A DNA stretch of 27,724 nt. It comes from CAYYJM01 sp964471755 (GTDB lineage Bacteria > Planctomycetota > Planctomycetia > Gemmatales > Gemmataceae). The translations under genes and the position numbers were made by a program. The notes under the pieces were generated by a model. It did no database searches, was not told the origin of the DNA, and saw only the letters and a list, made by a program, of their open reading frames with translations. The stretch covers positions 1 to 27,724 of the forward strand of contig CAYYJM010000054.1 in the NCBI GenBank assembly GCA_964471755.1. Direction: 5' to 3'. Below, one piece after another: positions 8,556 through 15,190 of the stretch (positions are counted from its first letter, which is position 1; every line of letters begins with the position of its first letter).

Positions 8556-8747
8556 TCATTTCTGCAAGATCAGCTTGCCGCGCCGGGTCAACCGGAGGCG
8601 GTAGCGTACCCCCTCGTGTTCGATGATGACTTCACGTCGGCCCTGAAACAGGGCCTCTGCGGAGACGACAGCCTCGGCCGGCTCCTCCGGCAGGGGAGGC
8701 AATTCCATCGGCGTCGGTTCCGGTGCGGCGGGAGGAATGTCGGTCAT
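8556..8747 (-). CDS. hemP: Hemin uptake protein HemP
   Basis: A 63-residue protein whose last 30 residues match the HemP family: 'ALFQGRREVIIEHEG' then 'RYRLRLTRRGKLILQK' at the extreme C-terminus. The Pro/Glu-rich N-terminal 30 residues look disordered. HemP proteins are small, usually Fur-repressed, and sit with hemin uptake genes; in some bacteria HemP acts as an activator of hemin transporter expression. No TonB receptor or hemin ABC transporter lies nearby, so this is a solitary hemP. The ATG at 8747 has GAGG 7 nt upstream; a GTG at 8750 is a less likely start. It converges on the response regulator gene with only 16 bp between the stops. Its promoter and an operator lie at 8782-8810. 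Confidence 0.9.
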   Translation of the reverse strand: MTDIPPAAPEPTPMELPPLPEEPAEAVVSAEALFQGRREVIIEHEGVRYRLRLTRRGKLILQK

Positions 8748-8781
8748 CACTGAACCTCGTCAGGGGAACCCAGCGAGGCTG

Positions 8782-8810
8782 AGAATATCGATATTGAGAC
8801 TCAGTGTCAA
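8782..8810 (-). promoter_or_regulatory. hemP promoter
   Basis: Read on the minus strand: TTGACA (8810-8805), a 17-nt spacer, then TATTCT (8787-8782). The -35 box is perfect and the spacing ideal. Transcription would start near 8775, giving a leader of about 28 nt. A 12-bp perfect palindrome, AATATCGATATT (8784-8795), also overlaps the -10 side. Confidence 0.75.
8795..8809. promoter_or_regulatory. Fur-box-like operator in the hemP promoter
   Basis: TGAGACTCAGTGTCA is a 15-bp inverted repeat (7-1-7 with one mismatch between arms). It sits between and overlapping the -35 and -10 boxes of hemP, a position that fits repression. It matches the classic Fur 7-1-7 consensus (TGATAAT-N-ATTATCA) at 10 of 14 arm positions by hand count. 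The shared pattern TGAGAC-N3-GTSTCA recurs at 8901-8915. Confidence 0.6.
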
Positions 8811-8860
8811 CAAAATGAATCGATGCGGGGCGATAATCTCAACAATCTCGTCAAAATCAG

Positions 8861-8890
8861 TTGACAAGAAGAGGGATCGCTCCCTAGAAT
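8861..8890 (+). promoter_or_regulatory. Strong sigma70-type promoter for the candidate small RNA
   Basis: TTGACA (8861-8866), an 18-nt spacer and TAGAAT (8885-8890) on the plus strand. This is among the best consensus matches in the window. No plus-strand gene follows for about 1.5 kb, but an intrinsic terminator ends 85 bp further on. Confidence 0.7.
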
Positions 8891-8900
8891 GGGTAGTAGA

Positions 8901-8915
8901 TGAGACAACGTCTCA
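8901..8915. promoter_or_regulatory. Second Fur-box-like operator, at the small RNA start
   Basis: TGAGACAACGTCTCA is a perfect 6-3-6 inverted repeat just downstream of the small RNA -10 box, where a bound repressor would block initiation. It matches the hemP operator at 11 of 12 arm positions. Its match to the Fur consensus is weaker (8 of 14). It could instead matter only as an RNA hairpin. Confidence 0.5.
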
Positions 8916-8929
8916 GAAAGCCACCCCCC

Positions 8930-8975
8930 GCGACCCGGATCGGAGTCCACTACCTCCGTCCGGGTCGCATTTTTT
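8930..8975 (+). terminator. Intrinsic terminator of the candidate small RNA
   Basis: GCGACCCGGA (8930-8939) pairs with TCCGGGTCGC (8959-8968), and CGGAG (8941-8945) with CTCCG (8954-8958), with one bulged T and an 8-nt loop. A T6 run follows (8970-8975). The T-run is on the plus strand only; on the minus strand the hairpin is followed by G residues, so it does not serve the oxidoreductase gene. Confidence 0.85.
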
Positions 8976-8999
8976 GTCCCTGGATCGGGCTTCGCACAC

Positions 9000-10277
9000 T
9001 CAGATCTTCCACATCGGCCGAGGCTCACGCGCGAGGAGTTTGTTCGCCTCCTCGTCGCCGATGAACTGCTCCTGGGCCGGGTCCCACTTCAGTGGCCGAC
9101 GCAGCCAGTAGCCGATGTTCGCCAGATGGCAGACCGACGCCGTGCGATGGCCGACCTCGGCCGGACAGATGGCCTGCTTGCGCGCCTTGACGCACTCCAG
9201 CCAGTTGATCCGCTGATTGTTCGACGGATAGCAGCGCCAGGCGTTGTCCGGCAGTTTCTCCATCAGGATCGTCGCCGGCTTGGTTGCGATCATGCCGCGC
9301 GAGACGTTGATGGTGCCGTCGCTCCCCTCGAAGACGCAATCGATGTTGCCGCCGTGGAACATCTCGATGCCGTTGGCGTAGGTGAACTTCAGACCGGAGT
9401 CGCCCTTCGTTGGCGGTTCGACCTTCACGGGGCCGCTGCCGTCCATGTCGAGAGCCCACTGCGCGATGTCGAAGTGATGGGCTCCCATGTCGGCCAGGCC
9501 GCCGTTGCCGAATTCCTTGTAGCGACGCCAGGCCGGGAAGTGACGGTGGATTCCCTTCGGGCAGAGTTCTTCGTGATAGGGCCGCATCGCGGCCGGGCCG
9601 ACCCACATCTCCCAGTCGGTGCCGGNNNNNNNNNNCACTTCCTGGGCTGGCAGATTGCAGGCGATGGCCGGGCCGCCGACACCGATACGAACGGTCTTGA
9701 CCTTGCCGATCCGGCCATTGCGGACGAGTTCGACGGCGGTGCGGAAGCGGTTGCCGAACTCGCTGCGCTGCTGGCTGCCGACCTGGAAGATGATGTTGGC
9801 CTTCTTGACCTCGTTGACGAGTCGGCGGCCCTCGGCGATGTCGTGCGTGAGCGGCTTCTCGCAGTAGACGTGCTTGCCAGCGCGGGCGGCAAGGATGCAC
9901 GGGATGACGTGCCAGTGGTCCGGCGTGGCGATGACGACGGCGTCGATGTCCTTGCGTTCGAGGAGTTTGCGGAAGTCGCCGTAGGCGGCACAGCCCTTGA
10001 ACTGGCCGGACTTCGTCCGCTCGGCGTAGGTCTTCTCGACGCGGGTCTTCGCGTCCTGGGTGCGGGCCTCGACGACGTCGCAGACGGCGACGACCTGGAC
10101 GTCGGGCCGACCGAGGAACGCGCCGAGATGGCCGCGACCCATGGTGCCGACGCCGATGAAGCCGAGGGTGATTCGATCGCTGGCCGGTGCGGGTTTGTCC
10201 TGGCCGAGAGCGAGCCAGGGCGTGGCGAGGAGCGTGGCCGAGCCGCGCAGCACGTCGCGGCGATGGAGCAGAGTCAT
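9000..10277 (-). CDS. Tat-exported Gfo/Idh/MocA family oxidoreductase (contains a 10-N gap)
   Basis: A 425-residue NAD(P)-binding oxidoreductase. A twin-arginine signal ('HRRDVLRG', R6-R7, then a hydrophobic 'ATLLATPWLALG') directs folded export, as in many planctomycete members. The Rossmann motif is 'GFIGVGTMGRG' (G42, G44, G47) and the Gfo/Idh catalytic signature is C-E140-K141-P142. The C-terminal domain keeps 'DMGAHHFDIAQWAL', with the conserved His region. Family members oxidise or rearrange sugars and polyols; the substrate is unknown. Ten N at 9626-9635 fall near residues 215-218. The frame is intact on both sides, so the gene is probably whole and the gap technical. The ATG at 10277 has GGAG 7 nt upstream; the upstream extension to 10442 lacks the signal at its start. 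Confidence 0.93.
   Translation of the reverse strand: MTLLHRRDVLRGSATLLATPWLALGQDKPAPASDRITLGFIGVGTMGRGHLGAFLGRPDVQVVAVCDVVEARTQDAKTRVEKTYAERTKSGQFKGCAAYGDFRKLLERKDIDAVVIATPDHWHVIPCILAARAGKHVYCEKPLTHDIAEGRRLVNEVKKANIIFQVGSQQRSEFGNRFRTAVELVRNGRIGKVKTVRIGVGGPAIACNLPAQEVXXXXGTDWEMWVGPAAMRPYHEELCPKGIHRHFPAWRRYKEFGNGGLADMGAHHFDIAQWALDMDGSGPVKVEPPTKGDSGLKFTYANGIEMFHGGNIDCVFEGSDGTINVSRGMIATKPATILMEKLPDNAWRCYPSNNQRINWLECVKARKQAICPAEVGHRTASVCHLANIGYWLRRPLKWDPAQEQFIGDEEANKLLAREPRPMWKI
9626..9635. other. Assembly gap (10 N)
   Basis: Ten undetermined bases within the oxidoreductase gene. Relatives usually have about two residues between 'LPAQxV' and 'xxDW', so the real gap may be shorter than 10 bases; this is inference from memory of the family. 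Confidence 0.95.
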
Positions 10278-10315
10278 GGTGCTTCTCCAGGGAGAGGGAT
10301 GGTTCACTGGGCGCG

Positions 10316-10344
10316 AGGATAACCCGACGGAACCGCGATGGCAA
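10316..10344 (-). promoter_or_regulatory. Predicted promoter of the Gfo/Idh/MocA gene
   Basis: On the minus strand TTGCCA (10344-10339), a 17-nt spacer and TATCCT (10321-10316) precede the start codon at 10277 with a leader of about 30 nt. It is divergent from the toxin-antitoxin promoter 32 bp away. Confidence 0.45.
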
Positions 10345-10375
10345 GGGGACGCCGACGCGATCGGCTGGCGGGTGC

Positions 10376-10404
10376 TTGACGGGCAGAGTGAAGCGAAGTG
10401 TAAT
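10376..10404 (+). promoter_or_regulatory. Predicted promoter of the toxin-antitoxin pair
   Basis: TTGACG (10376-10381), a 17-nt spacer and TGTAAT (10399-10404). Downstream lies the inverted repeat GAGCAG (10412-10417)/CTGCTC (10432-10437), which could be an operator for autoregulation by the antitoxin complex. Confidence 0.5.
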
Positions 10405-10468
10405 GCAACCTGAGCAGTGCGACCGGGTTGGCTGCTCTGCACACCTGGTCGATTCTGGAGGGTTCACG

Positions 10469-10774
10469 ATGAGTACCGCCGAAGAAACCATCGACGCCGT
10501 GCTTGACAGTAACGGTCAGTTGCAACTGTCGCACCCCTCGCAACTGTCGCCCGGCCCCGTTCAGGTGACGATCCGTGCCAGCACAGCTTCGGGATCACGG
10601 CGCAGTCTGGCGGACGTGGCCCGAGAGATCGCCCCCGAGCAGCGAGCTCGCGGTTTCCCTGGTCGTTCGGCAGAAGAACTGCGAATCGAAGAGGAAGTTG
10701 GGATGGAAGAGGATGCCGAGCGGGACCGGGAACTGGACGCCGCTCGCCGTGCGGCCTCACCGGGGGGACCGTGA
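10469..10774 (+). CDS. Putative VapB-like antitoxin
   Basis: A 101-residue acidic protein directly before a PIN-domain reading frame. The first 50 residues ('TIDAVLDSNGQLQL', 'LSPGPVQVTIR') resemble the short beta-strand DNA-binding start of AbrB/VapB-type antitoxins. The C-terminal half is highly charged and likely unfolded until it wraps the toxin, as is common for such antitoxins. Naming rests mainly on size, composition and its place before the PIN gene; I do not recognise a specific family. GGAGG (10457-10461) lies 7 nt before the ATG. Its stop overlaps a GTG of the following frame, as expected for coupled toxin-antitoxin genes. Confidence 0.7.
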   Translation: MSTAEETIDAVLDSNGQLQLSHPSQLSPGPVQVTIRASTASGSRRSLADVAREIAPEQRARGFPGRSAEELRIEEEVGMEEDAERDRELDAARRAASPGGP

Positions 10775-11208
10775 GTGCTGTACTACCTGGACACGGTCTC
10801 GTGATCTATGCCGTCGAGGGCAACTCCGCCGACCAGCAGCGGGCGATCAATCACCTGGCTGCCCTTGAACAATCTGGCCACCGCTTCGCGATCAGCGAGT
10901 TGACCTGGACGGAATGTCTCGTCCCGGTCTTCGGACCAGGCGGCGGCCAGCGGCTTTCCGACTTCTTCCGGTTCTTTCATGCGCCGAATCTGCGGACGAT
11001 GCGTCTCACGGCCGCGATGCACACCCGGGCCAGCGCCATTCGGGGAGGCCATGTTCACCAGACTTCGCCGACCGCTCAACCGAAGCGATTCGGACTGCCC
11101 GATGCTCTCCACCTTGCCGCCGCGATTGAATCGGGCTGTGACGTGTTTTTAACCAACGACAATCAACTATCAGCCTTCCCGGACATCACCGTCGAAGTGC
11201 TGCCCTGA
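10775..11208 (+). pseudogene. VapC-like PIN-domain toxin with N-terminal frameshift
   Basis: PIN-domain ribonucleases use four acidic residues, the first in an N-terminal 'LDT' motif. Here GTG at 10775 starts 'MLYYLDTVS' and then hits TGA at 10802-10804. The rest, beginning 'VIYAVEG', continues in another frame to 11208 with the remaining PIN features: 'ISELTWTECLVPV', 'LPDALHLAAAIESGCDVFLTNDNQL'. One missing base near 10799-10801 explains everything; adding a G there restores a continuous protein of normal length (about 144 residues). A frame beginning at GTG 10771 stays open to the end, but its first ten residues ('MSAVLPGHGL') lack the aspartate, so that product would likely be inactive. 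The cause may be a real mutation or a sequencing error; the nearby N-gap shows the assembly is imperfect. Confidence 0.75.
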
Positions 11209-11218
11209 TCCGATCCGA

Positions 11219-11239
11219 GGGCGTATCGTCGCCCCTTTT
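11219..11239 (+). terminator. Weak intrinsic terminator after the PIN gene
   Basis: GGGCG (11219-11223), loop TATCGT, CGCCC (11230-11234), then CTTTT. The 5-bp stem and short T-run make it weak. It sits between convergent genes. Confidence 0.35.
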
Positions 11240-11273
11240 CTGAACCGTACCCAGCCCATCGGCTGCGGTGCCC

Positions 11274-12713
11274 TCATGGCCCGAGCAGGTACACGTCCGT
11301 CCCGGTGAAGGTGCGATGCTCGATGAGTTGGTGGCGTTCCCACCAGTCCTCCGACACGGGCCGCGGACGTGGACCGCGAGCGCTGCTGGCGAAGAGGATC
11401 CAGCAGCGGCCCGGCAACGAATGCTGCTCGATGGGCTTGCCGGCTTCCTGCGGATGCGCATTCGCCTCGCTCGCGCCCATGAGCTGGAACTCATCTCGCG
11501 AACGGAAGTAGTAGAGATGCTCCCACTTGTTGCCGAAGACCCGATCGTCGGACTGTATCCGGGCCAGGACGTAACGAGCGGCTCCCGCGGCATCCTCCCG
11601 ATACCAGGGGACGGCGGCCCGATAGGCGGTCTGAAACACGCAGCTGGCCAGCAGGACGACAACGACGCCCGGAGCCCAGCGATGCCAGCGAGCCAGCATC
11701 GTCCAGAGGGGCACCAGGCCCGCCCCGATGAGCAGGGCCAGGCCCGGAGCGGCGAAGACCTCCAGTCGCGACGCTCCAAAGGGATACTGCCGCAGAAACG
11801 AGGCGACCAGGGCCAGGCCCAGCGGCACGGCACAGAGAACCACCAGGGCTCCGCGTCCGGCCCGCACCCAGACCACCCCGCCGACGCCGGCCAGCAGGAT
11901 CAACCCGGTCCCCAGCGGTTGGAAGCAGTAGCGTCCCACCTCCAGGGTCGAGGCCAGCACCCAGAGCGGCACCCGGATCGGATTGGCGTACGGCGGAAAG
12001 TGGCCCGTCCAGCAGGCGTCCATCGGCCCACAGCGCTGGGCCCGGGCCGGCCCGACCACCAGGGCCAGGAAGGCCACGCCGACGGCCAGGCTCCACAGAC
12101 CATACAGCACGAACCCGCTCCAGCGACGCTCGGCCCAAACGCGCGGCAGCAGGGCGAGCAGGGACGCCCCCAGCAGAAAGGCTCCGGGATACGAAATCCA
12201 GATGATGAGCGGAGCGAGCAGGATTTGCAGGAGCAGCAACCATTCCAGACGCCAGTTCTTGCCGACCAGGTGCAGCGCGATCAGGCCGATCGCCAGCAAG
12301 GCGTCGATGGCGTAAGGCTTGGCCTCACAGGTGTGCCAGAGCAGCCGATCGGACACGGCAACGAGGAGCGTGGCGACGATCGCCGGGACCGGATCGAGCT
12401 GCCGCCAGGCGACCCGGGCGACGAGCAGGACCAGGGCACAGGACGCCAGGAACGGCACCAGACGAAGGGCGAGTGTGCTGTCGCCGAGAGTCAGGGCCGC
12501 GGCGCGACTGGCCCACAGAAACAGGGGTGGAGCCGCCTCGGCCCAGTAGAGCGGGCCGAGCAGGTCGGGCCAGGACTTGTCCAGGATGTTGATGACCGCG
12601 GCGGCCTCGTCGTGCCACATGACCGGGTCGCGCAGGTAGTGGTACGCCCGCAGAACCAGGCCGAGCAGGACGACGCTCAGTAGAACACGCAACCCGATTC
12701 GCTGACTGATCAT
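11274..12713 (-). CDS. Polytopic membrane glycosyltransferase, GT-C/ArnT-PMT-like
   Basis: A 479-residue integral membrane protein with about nine to eleven hydrophobic helices. The first periplasmic loop carries 'MWHDEAAAV' with D35-E36, the acidic motif that defines GT-C enzymes using lipid-linked sugars. Helices such as 'LVPFLASCALVLLVARV', 'LLLLQILLAPLIIWIS' and 'PGVVVVLLASCVF' follow, and the soluble C-terminal 90 residues end in 'TFTGTDVYLLGP'. Family enzymes transfer a sugar from polyprenyl phosphate to a lipid or protein on the outer face of the membrane; the acceptor is unknown. GGAGG lies 6 nt before the ATG at 12713, so the 13 extra upstream residues are excluded. The TPR-like gene lies 66 bp upstream on the same strand. 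Confidence 0.85.
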   Translation of the reverse strand: MISQRIGLRVLLSVVLLGLVLRAYHYLRDPVMWHDEAAAVINILDKSWPDLLGPLYWAEAAPPLFLWASRAAALTLGDSTLALRLVPFLASCALVLLVARVAWRQLDPVPAIVATLLVAVSDRLLWHTCEAKPYAIDALLAIGLIALHLVGKNWRLEWLLLLQILLAPLIIWISYPGAFLLGASLLALLPRVWAERRWSGFVLYGLWSLAVGVAFLALVVGPARAQRCGPMDACWTGHFPPYANPIRVPLWVLASTLEVGRYCFQPLGTGLILLAGVGGVVWVRAGRGALVVLCAVPLGLALVASFLRQYPFGASRLEVFAAPGLALLIGAGLVPLWTMLARWHRWAPGVVVVLLASCVFQTAYRAAVPWYREDAAGAARYVLARIQSDDRVFGNKWEHLYYFRSRDEFQLMGASEANAHPQEAGKPIEQHSLPGRCWILFASSARGPRPRPVSEDWWERHQLIEHRTFTGTDVYLLGP

Positions 12714-12779
12714 GCTCGCCCTCCTCTCGACATTAACGAGGGGTGGTAGCACAGGCCACGAAACGGGATCAAGACCAGT

Positions 12780-14390
12780 TCAGACGGTACAGTAGTCCGG
12801 ACGCACCCGATCATCCGCGGCGAGAGCGAAGATGCGGTTGTCGAGGCAGGCGAGGCGTTCCCGGTATTCCGGTCGGGCGCGCAGGGTGGCCAGTCGCGGA
12901 TCGACAGCGATGTAGATGACTCGAGGACAGTGCGTCTGCTCGCAGGTTTCGAGCATGGTCATCGCCTCGTCGTACTCGCCGACCTGCGCGTACATCAGGG
13001 CAAGAAAGTAGCTCGGGAAGATCGCCCCCGCCACACGCCGGCAGATCACCTCGACAAAAGTTCCGGCAACCTCCGCCGCATGGCCGGGGTGGATGTCCAC
13101 ACCGTGGGCGAGCAGGCAGATTCGTTCACAAAGCCAGTAGGTCGTGGCTTGAAGGTCCGGCAGATCCTCCTCATGGTCCTGAGTTCGTGCGGTGTCGAGG
13201 GCCTGGCACCCCATCTCGATCTGGCGGAGTGCCTCGGCTTTATCCCCGTCCACGCGAGCCCGTCGTGCCAGTTCGGCACAGATGCGGGCCTGGACGATGT
13301 GGGTCAGCGCGATGGTCTCGCCGAGTTTCTCGGCATTGGAGATGACGTCCAGCGCGTCCTCGAGACGGCCCGCAATGGTCAGGGCATGCGCGTACTTGGC
13401 ACGGAGCAGTTTCAGTTGCGACTCCCCGTTCAGGACGGATCGGCTGATGCACTCGATGGCCTCGTTGAACTTTCCCTGGATCAGAGAGAACTCGCAGCCC
13501 CAGTGAACGACCGCGGGGCGATCCTGCGAATCCGGTGGCGTTTCCCTCAGGAGGCATTCCGCCTTCCGAAAATCGCGACCAGCGTCAACGGCGGCGACGG
13601 CTCGAGCTACCCGAACCACGTCGATGTCCGCTGCGGGGGTAGTCTCCAGGCAGGTGAGACGATACGAGGCTTGCAGCATCGTGGGCGCATTGTGAATGCT
13701 GTAACCGTAGTTTTGCATGCAGCTTGCGCCGATATAACGAAGGGCGATCGCGTAGGCGCAGTCGGGGTAAGACTTCAGGATCTCGTCGGTGAGCGAAAAG
13801 CCCTGACTCAGACCTCGGGGCGTACGGAGTGCAAATGATGTGCGCGCCTCGACCAGCTTGCCCGCGATCTTCAGGTCGGGGTGAATCTGTCGTGGCGGAG
13901 AAACAGGTGGGAGCGTCCGACGTTCCGCCGCAGCGACCGACCGATTTCTCGTTTTCCGCCGAGCGGACACCTGGGGCGCGGTCCAGACCAGCCGGAAAAT
14001 GGGAGCAGAAGGATCCTGGACCAGTTGTGGACAGCAACCCTCCGGGTCCGTCTCGAGCCGAGGGGTGTTTGCCGCGAAGTAATTGAACCAGGGGTATTCG
14101 TTCAGGAAGGTGCCCCAACCACGCGACCGTTCGTCGCGATCACCGGCGGTGTTGAGCAGACGGATCTGCTTCCGTTTGTTTTCATTGCTCGTGCTGGATG
14201 GCACCGCGAAGCTGAGGCCGACCGGTTCGTCAACCAGACAGGGGAAGCATTCCAGCAGATAGATAGCACTGCGGATCGCTAAATCCCGATGGTGGTCATC
14301 CCCCTCCTGCACGGGAAACCGCCCCATGAGACTGCATAGTTCCGTGAAGGTCACCGGTCGTGCGGGCCTGCGAGTGGGGTCTACGGCCAT
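12780..14390 (-). CDS. TPR-like helical repeat protein, function unknown
   Basis: A 536-residue protein without signal peptide or membrane helices. The N-terminal third (about 1-170) is not recognised and contains a basic, Pro/Arg-rich linker. From about 200 onward there are alpha-helical pairs of TPR character ('LIQGKFNEAIECISRSV', 'HALTIAGRLEDALDVISNAEKLG', 'MYAQVGEYDEAMTMLE'). The ending 'VDPRLATLRARPEYRERL' is the sentence often seen closing TPR domains of adenylate-cyclase- and CadC-like regulators, yet no DNA-binding or cyclase domain is present. An AGGAG 5 nt before the ATG at 14390 supports the start. It may be a scaffold or the remnant of a larger regulator; that is inference. Confidence 0.75.
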   Translation of the reverse strand: MAVDPTRRPARPVTFTELCSLMGRFPVQEGDDHHRDLAIRSAIYLLECFPCLVDEPVGLSFAVPSSTSNENKRKQIRLLNTAGDRDERSRGWGTFLNEYPWFNYFAANTPRLETDPEGCCPQLVQDPSAPIFRLVWTAPQVSARRKTRNRSVAAAERRTLPPVSPPRQIHPDLKIAGKLVEARTSFALRTPRGLSQGFSLTDEILKSYPDCAYAIALRYIGASCMQNYGYSIHNAPTMLQASYRLTCLETTPAADIDVVRVARAVAAVDAGRDFRKAECLLRETPPDSQDRPAVVHWGCEFSLIQGKFNEAIECISRSVLNGESQLKLLRAKYAHALTIAGRLEDALDVISNAEKLGETIALTHIVQARICAELARRARVDGDKAEALRQIEMGCQALDTARTQDHEEDLPDLQATTYWLCERICLLAHGVDIHPGHAAEVAGTFVEVICRRVAGAIFPSYFLALMYAQVGEYDEAMTMLETCEQTHCPRVIYIAVDPRLATLRARPEYRERLACLDNRIFALAADDRVRPDYCTV

Positions 14391-14836
14391 GGTGCTCTCC
14401 TGCGCAGCGATGATTCCTTCCGTTCACCGGCCCAGCCCGAGCAGATAGTTGCCGGAGGCCGAACCAGACGTGTCGATGATTCGTAATGAAGGATACGGCA
14501 GGCGATGTCCCAAACCTTCATGCACCTCGTCACTCTCATTCTACGTCGCCGAACGATGCGGTACGCATCTTTTTCGCGACTTCTTCCCGCTTCGTCAGGA
14601 ATGTCAACTCTCCGGTGAAACACCTCAACACCTCGCTCATCGATTATCATCGGGTGGAAATGGACGCCCGCGACATTTCACCGAATTATCCCCTGAATCA
14701 CTCGCAATAACTTTTTGTAAAGAACGATTAATTCAGTAGTTACGGATTTTTCAAGCGACCGTCCAGGCGTAGAATATCTCGGCCGGGAGACTTTTCATGT
14801 TTGTTCCCGGCAGGCCAGCTTGAAAGGGGGGAAGTC
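14391..14836. other. 446-bp non-coding stretch with lower GC
   Basis: No convincing gene on either strand. The part from about 14640 to 14760 is clearly richer in A/T than the surroundings (for example around 14700-14750). It holds the promoter of the small gene at 14837 and presumably that of the TPR-like gene on the other strand, for which I see no good boxes. Short plus-strand frames here lack ribosome sites. Confidence 0.6.
14748..14775 (+). promoter_or_regulatory. Predicted promoter of the small unknown gene
   Basis: TTTTCA (14748-14753), a 16-nt spacer and TAGAAT (14770-14775), about 60 bp before the ATG at 14837. The -10 is good, the -35 partial. Confidence 0.4.
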
Positions 14837-15130
14837 ATGGCCACGTACGAGTCGTTTACGGATGATCTGAGCAGCGAACTGGACGAACTGAATCGCGCGG
14901 TCGAGCTGCGAAGAGAGCGAGAATCACGGGGAGGCCCGGTCTCCCCGACGACCTTGTTCTGCATCGAATTCCTGGAAGCGGCGCGCCAGGAACTTCTGCG
15001 GGGCGGTACGGGCCGTCTGCGTGCGGAGATCTATCTCCTCCTCGTCAGCAACGCGTTCCGGCTTACTCTCGAGGAACGTCTGAATCTGCTCACCATCCTG
15101 CGCATCCGACGCTGCAATCCAGGCCACTGA
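14837..15130 (+). CDS. Small helical protein, function unknown
   Basis: A 97-residue acidic-then-basic protein ('SFTDDLSSELDELNRAVELRRERE') predicted mostly helical, ending in a basic 'LRIRRCNPGH'. It has no signal peptide and no family I recognise. The gene is supported by a G-rich ribosome site (AAAGGGGGG about 6 nt upstream), a promoter-like pair at 14748-14775 and an intrinsic terminator at 15146-15169, all in consistent order. It stands alone between two large minus-strand genes. Confidence 0.65.
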   Translation: MATYESFTDDLSSELDELNRAVELRRERESRGGPVSPTTLFCIEFLEAARQELLRGGTGRLRAEIYLLLVSNAFRLTLEERLNLLTILRIRRCNPGH

Positions 15131-15145
15131 GCCAGCCGTTGCCCG

Positions 15146-15169
15146 ACCCGGAACGGAAGCCGGGTTTTC
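15146..15169 (+). terminator. Intrinsic terminator of the small unknown gene
   Basis: ACCCGG (15146-15151), an 8-nt loop and CCGGGT (15160-15165), with T4 (15165-15168) right after the stem. It lies 15 bp past the stop codon. Confidence 0.6.
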
Positions 15170-15190
15170 TCCTCTCTTCCGCCACCGCTT

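Larger units (their letters stand above)
8897..8975 (+). ncRNA. Candidate small regulatory RNA divergent from hemP
   Basis: Inferred transcript of about 78 nt between the promoter at 8861-8890 and the terminator at 8930-8975. Its parts are a 5' hairpin (6-bp stem TGAGAC/GTCTCA with a 3-nt loop, 8901-8915), a short single-stranded linker ending in a C-rich tract (CCACCCCCCG, 8921-8930), and a long terminator hairpin with a T6 tail. That layout is typical of bacterial base-pairing RNAs, and C-rich seeds are known in iron-sparing RNAs such as FsrA of Bacillus. The only ORFs crossing it are unconvincing and run antisense into the oxidoreductase gene. I know of no described family matching it. The 5' hairpin doubles as an operator-like sequence. 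Confidence 0.6.

Noticed and set aside
8897..8975. Small RNA region read as a riboswitch or leader attenuator
   Set aside because: No plus-strand gene follows the terminator for about 1.5 kb, so there is nothing for a leader to control.
8737..9111. 124-codon plus-strand frame crossing the small RNA
   Set aside because: It runs from inside hemP through both promoters and the terminator into the oxidoreductase gene antisense, with no ribosome site; not a gene.
14602..14607. TTGACA on the minus strand as a -35 box for the TPR-like gene
   Set aside because: No acceptable -10 box lies 16-18 nt further on.
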